From: an uncultured Alphaproteobacteria bacterium
GTDB lineage: Bacteria; Pseudomonadota; Alphaproteobacteria; Methylaequorales; Methylaequoraceae
NCBI GenBank assembly: GCA_902579395.1
Contig: CACHGK010000002.1
Location: 83,378-147,377, forward strand
Direction of reading: 5' to 3'
Length of the DNA: 64,000 bases
Position 1 is the stretch's first letter, and each line of letters begins with the position of its first letter. The notes below the pieces were generated by a model. The model was not told where the DNA came from and did not search any database. It saw only the letters and a program-made list of their open reading frames with translations. The translations under genes were made by a program, and so were the position numbers. Of this stretch, positions 51,816 through 59,647 are shown piece by piece.

Positions 51816-53798
51816 ATGACTAAAATCAAAGACAAACCATGGATGATTAGAACATACGCTGGTCACTCTTCAGCTTCAGATTCAAACAAACTTTATAGAG
51901 AAAATCTTACCAAAGGGCAAACGGGCTTATCTGTAGCTTTTGATTTACCTACTCAAACTGGTTACGATTCAGACCATATTTTATCCAAAGGAGAGGTTGG
52001 GAAAGTTGGTGTGCCCATAAGTCATATTGGAAATATGCAGACTTTATTTAACAAAATTCCATTAGATAAGATGAATACATCAATGACTATAAATGCGCCT
52101 GCGCCTTGGCTTCTCGCGCTCTATATAGCAACAGCCGAAAAACAAGGTGTAGACAAAAAAAACCTATCTGGAACAACTCAAAATGATATTACAAAAGAAT
52201 ATTTATCCAGAGGAACATATATTTTTCCACCTGAACCTAGTTTGAAGTTGACAACTGACGTTATTAAATATACCACAAGCGAAATTCCAAAATGGAATCC
52301 AATCAATATTTGTTCCTACCATCTTCAAGAGGCTGGAGCTACCCCAGAACAAGAGTTGTCATTTGCCCTAGCAACGGCGATAGGAGTATTAGAATACCTC
52401 TATAATTCTGAAAATATTGAAAAATTACAATTTGAAAAAATTGTTGGCAGAATAAGTTTTTTTGTAAATTCAGGAATGAAATTTATAACAGAAACTGCAA
52501 AAATGGCTTGTTTCACAGAACTTTGGGACCAGATTTGTAAAGATAGATTTAATATATCAAACCCAAAATATAGAAGATTTAGGTATGGAATGCAGGTAAA
52601 TTCTTTGGGATTAACCGAGTTACAACCAGAAAACAACGTTTATAGGATTCTTATACAAATGTTACCAGTTGTTATAGCTAAGAATTCTAGAGCAAGGGCA
52701 GTTCAACTCCCAGCATGGAACGAAGCACTTGGATTACCAAGACCTTGGGACCAACAGTGGAGTTTAAGATTACAACAAATAATGGCCTATGAAACAGATT
52801 TACTTGAATTTTCAGATATTTTTGAAGGTTCAAAAGTTTTGAAGGATCAAATAAGATTATTGAAAAAATCAGCAATATCTGAACTGAAAAAAATTGATAA
52901 AATTGGTGGATTAGTAGAGGCCATTGAAAGTGGTTATTTGAAAAGTAAATTAGTCGAATCCCAAACAAAAAGGCAAAAGAATATTGAAACAGGTGATCAA
53001 AAAGTAGTTGGTGTAAATTGTTTTTCTGAGGGAGAGAACTCCCCCCTTATAAATGAAAAGGACGGTGGCTTTATGAAAGTCGATGACAGAGCAGAAAAAC
53101 AACAAATAAATAATGTAAAAAAATGGAAATCTCAAAGAAACAATAAAAAAACTCAGGAATGTCTTTCAAAATTAAAAAAAGTGGCATCGGCTGGCGAAAA
53201 CATAATGGAAATTTCTGTTGAATGTGCTCATCAAGGGGTTACAACAGGTGAATGGTCAAATGTCATGAGAGAAGTTTTTGGTGAATATAGGGCACCAACT
53301 GGAATTGTGTCATCTCACATTTCAAGTAGCAATTTTGATGAATCGGACATTGAACAAAACCAAAAAGAAATAAATAAAATTTCAATCAAACTAAAGAGAA
53401 GGCCAAAAATGCTAGTAGGTAAACCAGGTTTAGACGGACATTCAAATGGGGCTGAACAAATTGCAGTTAGAGCTAGAGACATTGGCTTAGAGGTTGTTTA
53501 CGATGGAATAAGATCAACACCCGAACAACTGGTTGTTGCAGCTGTTGAAGAAGGCGTTCATATTATTGGTTTATCGATTCTATCAGGTTCTCATGTTCAC
53601 CTAGTTAAAGTTATAATGAACCTTTTAAAAAAAAATAATTATCAAAAAATACCAGTTGTAGTGGGAGGTATAATCCCCCCCAAAGATGAAAAAAAACTTT
53701 TATCCTTTGGAGTTAAAGCAGTATTTACTCCAAAAGATTTTAGAATTGAAGAAATAATGAAACAAATAACAGACATTTTAAAAAAAGCATATGGGTAA
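51816..53798 (+). CDS. ecm: Ethylmalonyl-CoA mutase
   Basis: Ecm converts (2R)-ethylmalonyl-CoA to methylsuccinyl-CoA with adenosylcobalamin. The N-terminal motif RTYAGHSSASDSNKLYREN and QTGLSVAFDLPTQTGYDSDH are typical of Ecm. The C-terminal B12 domain shows the DxHxxG ligand motif in GKPGLDGHSNGAEQIAVRA, then GLSILSGSHVHLV. The 660 residues match Ecm. Methylmalonyl-CoA mutase is less likely, given the divergent neighbour ccr and the mcd gene nearby. Confidence 0.96.
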   Translation: MTKIKDKPWMIRTYAGHSSASDSNKLYRENLTKGQTGLSVAFDLPTQTGYDSDHILSKGEVGKVGVPISHIGNMQTLFNKIPLDKMNTSMTINAPAPWLLALYIATAEKQGVDKKNLSGTTQNDITKEYLSRGTYIFPPEPSLKLTTDVIKYTTSEIPKWNPINICSYHLQEAGATPEQELSFALATAIGVLEYLYNSENIEKLQFEKIVGRISFFVNSGMKFITETAKMACFTELWDQICKDRFNISNPKYRRFRYGMQVNSLGLTELQPENNVYRILIQMLPVVIAKNSRARAVQLPAWNEALGLPRPWDQQWSLRLQQIMAYETDLLEFSDIFEGSKVLKDQIRLLKKSAISELKKIDKIGGLVEAIESGYLKSKLVESQTKRQKNIETGDQKVVGVNCFSEGENSPLINEKDGGFMKVDDRAEKQQINNVKKWKSQRNNKKTQECLSKLKKVASAGENIMEISVECAHQGVTTGEWSNVMREVFGEYRAPTGIVSSHISSSNFDESDIEQNQKEINKISIKLKRRPKMLVGKPGLDGHSNGAEQIAVRARDIGLEVVYDGIRSTPEQLVVAAVEEGVHIIGLSILSGSHVHLVKVIMNLLKKNNYQKIPVVVGGIIPPKDEKKLLSFGVKAVFTPKDFRIEEIMKQITDILKKAYG

Positions 53799-53870
53799 AA
53801 AAAAACTCTAGAATTAGCTATTGAACTCCTAAGGCAACTTAATGCGTTTGATTTATCTAGTTATGTCCCA

Positions 53871-54641
53871 GTGACTTTTAAAAAAAAAAAAATAGGCTGG
53901 ATAAATACCTATAATGAACATGATTTACCATTTTCATTGAGATCAGAATCTAACATTGATATTGAAAAATTAATTAACATAACACATAAAAATGGTTGTG
54001 AAGAAAATCCAGAATTGTGTCCAATATTTAATTATGAATCTTTAAATCCAAAAATTAAATTTAATCACAACCGTATATTCTGTAAATCTAAAATTTTTGA
54101 TATTGAACGAAAACTTTTATCAAAATATGGATTACCAGCCTACGGTGTTCACTGCAATGTTTGGAGCAAAACCGGTAAGTCTATTCTTATTCATTTAGCT
54201 AAGAGATCAAAAAATCTAAAAAAATTTCCTGGAATGTATGACAATTTAATAGCTGGTGGTCAACCAGTAGACATCTCAATTAAGGATAATCTTTATAAAG
54301 AAGCATTTGAAGAAGCTGGACTGGGGTCTAACCAAATGTGTTCGATGGAAAGGAGTAAAACTGTTCACTACATTCATAATGAAAACAAAAAATTGAATTC
54401 ATCAGTTATTTTTATCTATCAATTAGAGAAGACAGAAAAAATGTATTTTAAGAATATGGACGGCGAAGTTGAAGATTTTGTTTCAATTGAAATAGATAAT
54501 TTATATCAAATACTTGAACAAAAAAAATTAAAACCAAATTGCATTATTCCAATTATCGATTTTTTTATTCTAAAAAAAAGTGATTTTATATCTAAAAAAG
54601 CTATGCTTGAAATCACCAAACTTATGAAAGCTTATGACTGA
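53871..54641 (+). CDS. Nudix hydrolase family protein (DUF4743), N-terminus unclear
   Basis: The C-terminal half (about 110-225) is a Nudix domain with YDNLIAGGQPVDISIKDNLY and KEAFEEAGLG, in the variant form seen in DUF4743 proteins. The first canonical start is the GTG at 53871. However, the frame is open back to the ecm stop at 53796-53798, and codons 53820-53870 encode a conserved-looking start, ELLRQLNAFDLSSYVPV. The true start may be the ATT at 53820. It overlaps the following esterase gene by eight bases. The substrate is unknown. Confidence 0.8.
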   Translation: MTFKKKKIGWINTYNEHDLPFSLRSESNIDIEKLINITHKNGCEENPELCPIFNYESLNPKIKFNHNRIFCKSKIFDIERKLLSKYGLPAYGVHCNVWSKTGKSILIHLAKRSKNLKKFPGMYDNLIAGGQPVDISIKDNLYKEAFEEAGLGSNQMCSMERSKTVHYIHNENKKLNSSVIFIYQLEKTEKMYFKNMDGEVEDFVSIEIDNLYQILEQKKLKPNCIIPIIDFFILKKSDFISKKAMLEITKLMKAYD

Positions 54642-55290
54642 TTTTAAAAACATACCCTTAATTAAACCTCAAAATAACTTAGATATAAAAAATGCAATTA
54701 TTTTTTTGCATGGCTACGGAGCCAATGGAAAAGATTTGATAAATATAGGTCATGAATGGAAAGAAAAACATCCACACACGGTATTTATCTCTCCGAATGC
54801 TCCATTTAATTGTGACTGGGGAGGAGATGCTTATCAGTGGTTTGACTTAACATCAATTGCTCCAGAAAAAATTGGTGAAGGACTTGAAAAAGCAGGTCCA
54901 ATTTTAAATAAGTACATTGAAGACGTAAAATTGAAATTTTCTTTAAAAGACGATGAAATCATTTTTTTTGGATTTTCACAGGGTGCAATGATGGGGTTAT
55001 ATCATTTATGTAAAAGAGAAAATAAGTGCGCTGGTCTCCTTGCTTACTCTGGATTATTGTATGAAAATAAAGACTTTGAAGGTCAGATAAAGGCTAGATT
55101 TCCTATTAGAATCTTCCATGGAAGAGATGATGAAGTAATCGACCATCAATACTCTCTTAAATCATATGAAAAACTAAAATCACTTGGATTTGATGTTGAG
55201 CTTAAAATCCAAGACTATCTTGGACATGGGATTAATCATGAAGGTTTAAATTTTGGATTAAACTTTGTTAATAAAATTTTTAACATTTAA
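54634..55290 (+). CDS. Phospholipase/carboxylesterase family hydrolase
   Basis: The alpha/beta-hydrolase of 218 residues resembles the YpfH/carboxylesterase family. The oxyanion region is IIFLHGYGANGKDLINIG. The nucleophile is the Ser in FFGFSQGAMMGLY, the Asp is in IFHGRDDEVIDHQYS, and the His is in YLGHGINHEGL. No signal peptide is visible, so it acts in the cytoplasm. The natural substrate is unknown. It starts inside the Nudix gene end. Confidence 0.9.
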   Translation: MTDFKNIPLIKPQNNLDIKNAIIFLHGYGANGKDLINIGHEWKEKHPHTVFISPNAPFNCDWGGDAYQWFDLTSIAPEKIGEGLEKAGPILNKYIEDVKLKFSLKDDEIIFFGFSQGAMMGLYHLCKRENKCAGLLAYSGLLYENKDFEGQIKARFPIRIFHGRDDEVIDHQYSLKSYEKLKSLGFDVELKIQDYLGHGINHEGLNFGLNFVNKIFNI

Positions 55291-55330
55291 ATTTTTTATA
55301 ATTGCACAATATATATGTTAAGGTGTTTTT

Positions 55331-55891
55331 ATGAGTTTAGCTTCAAATAACTGTCCAGCACTTGTTTTAAATGCTGACTATCAACCTCTAAGTTATTTTC
55401 CTTTGTCCACCTGGTCATGGAAAGATGCTCTTAAAGCGGTATTTTTAGAGAGAGTCAATGTTGTTTCCGAGTATAATCAGGTAGTGAGATCGCCATCAAT
55501 TGAGATAAAGCTTCCCAGTGTAGTTTCTTTAAAAGATTATATCCCTTTACCTGAAAAGGCCGCCTTTACAAGATTTAATGTTTTCTTAAGAGATAAATTT
55601 ATTTGTCAGTATTGTCATAACAGTTTTAAAGTAGAGGAATTGACATTTGATCATGTAACCCCTAAATCCAAAGGCGGAAAAACTTCATGGGAAAATGTAG
55701 TTACTGCTTGCAGAAAGTGTAACACACATAAAGGAAATAAATCACTTAAAAAGATTGGTTTAATTCTTAAAAAAAAACCTCATTCACCCAATAATTTTGA
55801 ACTTAAAGAAATTGGAAGAATGTTTCCCCCTAATTTTCTTCACAAGAGTTGGAATGACTATCTTTACTGGGATTCCGAACTGGAACCTTAA
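55331..55891 (+). CDS. HNH endonuclease family protein
   Basis: The 186-residue protein opens with the family motif PALVLNADYQPLSYFPLSTW and ends with an HNH domain. The zinc Cys pairs are CQYCHNSFKVEELTFDH and CRKCNTHKGN, and the His-Asn-His core is visible as FDHVTPKSKGGKTSWENV. This stand-alone HNH family is widespread in Alphaproteobacteria chromosomes and is not a mobile-element marker by itself. It is convergent with coq7, with one base between the stops. Confidence 0.93.
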   Translation: MSLASNNCPALVLNADYQPLSYFPLSTWSWKDALKAVFLERVNVVSEYNQVVRSPSIEIKLPSVVSLKDYIPLPEKAAFTRFNVFLRDKFICQYCHNSFKVEELTFDHVTPKSKGGKTSWENVVTACRKCNTHKGNKSLKKIGLILKKKPHSPNNFELKEIGRMFPPNFLHKSWNDYLYWDSELEP

Positions 55892-55892
55892 A

Positions 55893-56417
55893 TCAATACT
55901 TTTTCGAAACTTTGATTGCAAATTTCGTTAGTTCTCTTGTAAATCTTTTGAATAATTTTACTCCACTTTGCCTCATGTTTGAATTTTCAGCAAAATGTCT
56001 GTGATCATCTTCATCTGCACGAAATTTTTTAATTTTCTTTAAAAGTTTATTTTCTACACCTTTTTGCTCAAGAAACTTAATTTGTTCCTCATAGTGTTCA
56101 ACTATAACTTCTTCTACAGCTTCTGTGCATGCATGAACATATTTTTCTCCTATTATTGACGTAAACACTCCTAAAAAATAACCTCCATAATGCCAGACTG
56201 GACTAAGCAGAGTTGGTCTAGTTCTTCTATTGATCATTTCCTCATTAAAAAATTCATAATGTTCGTATTCTTCTTTTATAATTCTTTTTAATTCTTTTTT
56301 TAGATCATCTTTTTTGCAAAACTTTATTTGACCTGAATAAATTCTTTGGGCTCCATATTCCCCTGCATGATTTACCCTAATGATCTCATCTATTTTCTTT
56401 TTAATGACTTTTTCCAT
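55893..56417 (-). CDS. coq7: 3-demethoxyubiquinol 3-hydroxylase (Coq7)
   Basis: Coq7 performs a late ring hydroxylation in ubiquinone synthesis with a di-iron site. The helix opening is IIRVNHAGEYGAQRIYSGQI. The iron ligands lie in EEYEHYEFFNEEM, HACTEAVEEVIVEHYEEQ and RADEDDHRHFA. The 174 residues correspond to the short form. The product is used by the sdh complex and ETF oxidoreductase. It overlaps dsbB by 17 bases. Confidence 0.96.
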   Translation of the reverse strand: MEKVIKKKIDEIIRVNHAGEYGAQRIYSGQIKFCKKDDLKKELKRIIKEEYEHYEFFNEEMINRRTRPTLLSPVWHYGGYFLGVFTSIIGEKYVHACTEAVEEVIVEHYEEQIKFLEQKGVENKLLKKIKKFRADEDDHRHFAENSNMRQSGVKLFKRFTRELTKFAIKVSKKY

Positions 56418-56907
56418 AATTCTTTAAAATAAATATGCTTAATATTATAAATCCTATTGAAATGATCAAGTTAAGATTAGCAAGTGATAAACCATAAATA
56501 GAAAATGATATTTCGTCACATTTTGTAATTGGAACCTCCTCAAGGAAATTTCTAAGATCTTCGATATTTTCAAAGTCTGTGTTTGTTGAAGTACAACCAA
56601 TATCATAGCTTATAAGCTTCCTCTCAACTAAACTATGAAACCCTGAAATAAAAATACTAGAGGTTAAAATAATAATAGAAAAATAAACTAACTTTCTTGC
56701 TGGCCCTCTTAAAAACGAAAAAAATGATAACAAAATTAAAAAAAAATAAGGAATGCGTTGGTAAATACATAACTTACATGGCGGATGATTAAAAAAATAT
56801 TCAAGTATATAAGCAGACAACAAAGTAAAAAATGACAAGAGGAATAGTAGTATGAAATAATTATTCATATTTAAACTACTAAAATATATTTTTGTATCTT
56901 TTAACAT
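56401..56907 (-). CDS. dsbB: Disulfide bond formation protein DsbB
   Basis: DsbB re-oxidises DsbA and passes electrons to quinone. Four membrane segments are visible. The first redox pair is in HPPCKLCIYQRIPYFF, and the second periplasmic Cys pair spans GCTSTNTDFENI to ITKCDE. I use the ATG at 56907, which has a GGA at suitable spacing (168 residues). An upstream TTG at 56916 and a downstream ATG at 56868 are possible, and the latter gives the most typical N-terminus. Coupled to coq7. Confidence 0.9.
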   Translation of the reverse strand: MLKDTKIYFSSLNMNNYFILLFLLSFFTLLSAYILEYFFNHPPCKLCIYQRIPYFFLILLSFFSFLRGPARKLVYFSIIILTSSIFISGFHSLVERKLISYDIGCTSTNTDFENIEDLRNFLEEVPITKCDEISFSIYGLSLANLNLIISIGFIILSIFILKNYGKSH

Positions 56908-56972
56908 AAATTCCAAATCATTCTTTTACTATTTTGTTGATTAAATTAAAATTAAAATTGTAAACTCCTGAC

Positions 56973-57692
56973 ATGATAAAAAATTTCAAAGATAGATATA
57001 TTAAAAACTTATTCTTCTATCATATTTACAGATATTTCAAATATAAAATCAACTATTTTAGATCATATGGTGCCACAGGAGAGGACGTTCTAATAAATAA
57101 GATTTTTAAAAACAAAATAGGTCTTTATATAGATATTGGTGCTCTTCACCCTATAAATGGTTCACTAACATACAATTTATACAACAAAGGTTGGCGAGGT
57201 TTCAATTTTGATATTGTTGAAAAAAATATCAAATTATTCAATATTTTTAGAAAAAGAGATAAATCAATAAATATAGCCTTATCTTCAAAATCTGGTTTTA
57301 TCAATTCATATATTTTTGATTCTGGTTCTGGTTTAAATACGTTAGAACAAAAATGGGCTGACAAATGGTCTGGCATTCTAAATAAAAAATACAAAATTCA
57401 CAAAATTAAGAAAACCTCACTGAATCAAGCCATAAAGAAATATAAAATACCAAAAAATATTGAGTTACTAAATATCGATGTTGAAGGTCATGAGATAGAT
57501 GTTTTGAAAGGAATAAATTTTAAATTATTTAGACCAAAAATAATTACGATAGAGATACATGTTGGGAGCACTGAAGAAATTTTTAACACACAAGTTTATA
57601 AAGCTTTAAAGAAAGCAAATTACAAATTAATCTCTCAATATTATCATACTTCTTTTTTTAAAGCTGATGAATTTTTAATTAAAGGTCTTTAA
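56973..57692 (+). CDS. FkbM-family methyltransferase
   Basis: FkbM proteins are SAM-dependent methyltransferases, usually acting on sugars or natural products. In marine Alphaproteobacteria they are frequent in surface-glycan regions. Motifs are LYIDIGALHPINGSLTYNLY with the SAM loop, WRGFNFDIVEKN, and the C-terminal LLNIDVEGHEIDVLKG. The 239 residues are complete. It is divergent from dsbB and ends 42 bases before the tRNA-Leu gene, so it marks the start of the accessory region. Confidence 0.92.
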   Translation: MIKNFKDRYIKNLFFYHIYRYFKYKINYFRSYGATGEDVLINKIFKNKIGLYIDIGALHPINGSLTYNLYNKGWRGFNFDIVEKNIKLFNIFRKRDKSINIALSSKSGFINSYIFDSGSGLNTLEQKWADKWSGILNKKYKIHKIKKTSLNQAIKKYKIPKNIELLNIDVEGHEIDVLKGINFKLFRPKIITIEIHVGSTEEIFNTQVYKALKKANYKLISQYYHTSFFKADEFLIKGL

Positions 57693-57734
57693 AAACAATT
57701 CTAAAACTATAAATTGATCCTATAAAGTTCTAAT

Positions 57735-57821
57735 GCCCCTATGGCGGAATTGGTAGACGCGACGGATTCAAAATCCGTTGAACTTCGGTTCATGTCCGTT
57801 CGAGTCGGACTAGGGGTACCA
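57735..57821 (+). tRNA. tRNA-Leu (anticodon CAA), with encoded CCA
   Basis: The 87-base gene folds into a class II tRNA. The acceptor strands are GCCCCTA and TAGGGGT with A73 and an encoded CCA. The anticodon stem ACGGA/TCCGT encloses the loop TTCAAAA with anticodon CAA, reading UUG codons. The long variable arm GAAC-TTCG-GTTC marks tRNA-Leu. The T arm is GTCCG-TTCGAGT-CGGAC. The 3' part from the anticodon stem onwards is duplicated twice downstream, so this gene is the integration site of two islands. Confidence 0.98.
57762..57821 (+). repeat. att core copy 1, inside tRNA-Leu
   Basis: This is the 3' portion of the tRNA-Leu gene, from the anticodon stem to the CCA end. The same sequence recurs at 59568-59624 (57 of 57 identical over that length) and 62737-62796 (59 of 60). 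Copies of a tRNA 3' end in direct orientation are the classical footprint of tyrosine-recombinase integration. Confidence 0.9.
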
Positions 57822-57894
57822 TCTAAACTCAATGTAGGTAAGGGTTTTAGACTATACATATCGTTTTGAAAACAAACATTGAACCTAACAAAAT

Positions 57895-57918
57895 GTTTGA
57901 TAGTGTTTGATACTAATG
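57895..57918. repeat. Paired GTTTGATA motifs at left end of island 1
   Basis: GTTTGATA at 57895-57902 and GTTTGATACTAATG at 57905-57918 lie about 75-100 bases from the tRNA end. The first also overlaps an inverted repeat, CAAACATT (57873-57880) with AATGTTTG (57892-57899). Identical 14-base motifs recur at the other end of the island. They resemble recombinase arm-type binding sites, but this is inferred. Confidence 0.5.
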
Positions 57919-58055
57919 ACTCGCACAGACTACACAAGAATTTCACAAGGTTTATCAATTTATAAACAAGCGAGAAGTCTCCACTGGTTTGCTCACATGC
58001 CACGTTATTATTTCTTAAATTAAATTATTTGGCATATAATTTGCTGATTTTATAA

Positions 58056-59288
58056 ATGAATCAGTTAAGCCCAGAATCATTTGAAAAATTTAAATGTATT
58101 GGATCAAGCTGCCCACAATCTTGTTGCGTTGGCTGGAAAATACTCATAGATGAAAATACATATGATAAATATAATAACTCTGAAGATAAGAAAATTAAAT
58201 CTGTTGCAAATAAGTATATAAAAAGACTTGAAAATACTAACGACTTTATTGCTGAAATTTCTTTAAAAGATAATTCTTGTCCTTTTTTAGGAGCTGACAA
58301 ATTATGTGAAGTCCAAAAAAAATATGGTCATGATTATTTATCTCCTTCCTGCTCTAACTATCCAAGAAAATCAATAAATTTTGGTACCAAAAAATTAAAA
58401 ACTTTAGATTTATCATGTCCAGAGGCAGCTAGGTTAGTCTTATTTGATAAAAATCCTTTAAATCTTTATGAGGATAGAATCTATAAAACTAAGCTTCCTA
58501 TTAGAATTAATAGTAAAAAGGAATTAGATAATTACAAAATAGTTGGTGAAAAAATTTTTAATCTTTCTTTATCATTATTAAATGATAATAAAGTTTCTAC
58601 TCCTGTTGCATTATGCGTTACTAAGAAATTAATGGAGGAACAAAAGAATTTAGAATATTTTCCTGGTAAACTTGATGATATTTATAACTATTTTTTAAAA
58701 ATTTTCTTAGAGAATAATTTTTTAGATTTTGACACCACTTCCATAAAAATTAATTTTTTTCGAGATCTATATGAATATCGTAATAAACAATTATTTGATA
58801 AAAAAAATACCAAAAAAATTGGGATATCTGAGAAGTTTACAAATGAATGGAATCTTGCGTATGAAAATTTAATTAATAAATTCAATAGCTCTAAAAAAAG
58901 ATTTGAAAATTTAAAAGAAATAGAAAAGCTTTATTACATTGAGTTAAATAAAGAAAAAGTGAATTTTATAAATAATTACCTCATCAATGAATTCCTTGGT
59001 AATTCAAGCATGTTTTATTTCAAAGTTGCTTATATTGAAAAAAGGATAGAAATAATTTTATTAGTTGCTGTAATAGCTAAATTTTTAATTTTGGGAAAGT
59101 TATCAGAAGATAAATATATTTCTCAAGATGAAATCACAAAGGCATTTTATCTTGCTAAAAGAAATATTCGTTTTTTTACTAACTTTAGACCAAATACAGA
59201 ATATAAGTTTAGAGATGAAATAGAGACAATTTTAAAGAAAATAGATAACAATGATCTTTTTAACTCATTGTTGTTCTTATTTATTTGA
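58056..59288 (+). CDS. FliB-family lysine-N-methylase-like protein
   Basis: The 410-residue protein shows the FliB cysteine pattern: Cys 14, 19, 23, 24 followed by W27 in CIGSSCPQSCCVGWKILID. It continues with NSCPFLGADKLCEVQKKYG, LSPSCSNYPRK and LDLSCPEAARLVL. FliB methylates flagellin lysines in enterics and probably uses an Fe-S cluster. No flagellar gene is seen in this window, so the substrate here is unknown. It is the only intact gene of island 1. Confidence 0.85.
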   Translation: MNQLSPESFEKFKCIGSSCPQSCCVGWKILIDENTYDKYNNSEDKKIKSVANKYIKRLENTNDFIAEISLKDNSCPFLGADKLCEVQKKYGHDYLSPSCSNYPRKSINFGTKKLKTLDLSCPEAARLVLFDKNPLNLYEDRIYKTKLPIRINSKKELDNYKIVGEKIFNLSLSLLNDNKVSTPVALCVTKKLMEEQKNLEYFPGKLDDIYNYFLKIFLENNFLDFDTTSIKINFFRDLYEYRNKQLFDKKNTKKIGISEKFTNEWNLAYENLINKFNSSKKRFENLKEIEKLYYIELNKEKVNFINNYLINEFLGNSSMFYFKVAYIEKRIEIILLVAVIAKFLILGKLSEDKYISQDEITKAFYLAKRNIRFFTNFRPNTEYKFRDEIETILKKIDNNDLFNSLLFLFI

Positions 59289-59460
59289 ATGTAATTTTTT
59301 CTTATACGCTTGAGATGCAATTAAACTTAATAATAAGTAATAGCTACCTTGCCACCATCCTAGCCAGAAAGAAAAGTAATTCCTAATCTATAACAACTCA
59401 ATTAACTCTACTTAAAGATACAACCCTACCCCCCCTTGATTTTTAAGGTGATTGATTTAA

Positions 59461-59507
59461 CATTCATAGGGATATTTTTAGAGATTTTGAAAAAAAAAGT
59501 TTGATAC
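59461..59507. repeat. Right-end repeat of island 1
   Basis: A stretch beginning ATTCATAGGGATATTT and ending in AAAGTTTGATA closely matches 62649-62692, the right end of island 2. The two lie 61 and 45 bases before their att copies. The shared flank suggests that both islands belong to one family of elements. Confidence 0.55.
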
Positions 59508-59523
59508 TAATGTTTGATACTAA
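59499..59523. repeat. Paired GTTTGATACTAA motifs at right end of island 1
   Basis: GTTTGATACTAATG (59499-59512) and GTTTGATACTAA (59512-59523) are adjacent direct repeats. The first is identical over 14 bases to 57905-57918 at the left end. Spacing and location near the att copy fit recombinase arm sites. Confidence 0.5.
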
Positions 59524-59567
59524 AATTTATTTGTATTTAAATCAATGACTTACAACCAAACGCAACT

Positions 59568-59624
59568 GATTCAAAATCCGTTGAACTTCGGTTCATGTCC
59601 GTTCGAGTCGGACTAGGGGTACCA
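59568..59624 (+). repeat. att core copy 2 (truncated tRNA-Leu 3' part)
   Basis: The 57 bases are identical to 57765-57821 of the tRNA-Leu gene and include the anticodon loop, variable arm, T arm and CCA. Weaker similarity extends about eight bases further left. No 5' half is present, so it is not a functional tRNA gene. It separates island 1 from island 2. The 359 bases between genes (59289-59647) contain only this copy and the flank motifs. Confidence 0.9.
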
Positions 59625-59647
59625 AAAACGAAAAAATTTATTAAATT

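Larger units (their letters stand above)
57822..59624. mobile_element. Small tRNA-Leu island 1 (FliB-like cargo)
   Basis: The segment is bounded on the left by the intact tRNA-Leu and on the right by the att copy at 59568-59624. It is about 1.8 kb and carries one intact gene (58056-59288). No integrase gene is present. GTTTGATACTAATG motifs occur near both ends (57905 and 59499). The interpretation as an integrated, integrase-less element is inferred from the repeats. Confidence 0.75.

Noticed and set aside
57707-58003. 98-codon minus-strand open frame covering the tRNA-Leu gene, considered as an integrase remnant
   Set aside because: It reads through the tRNA on the opposite strand and contains none of the Arg-His-x-x-Arg-Tyr signature of tyrosine recombinases.
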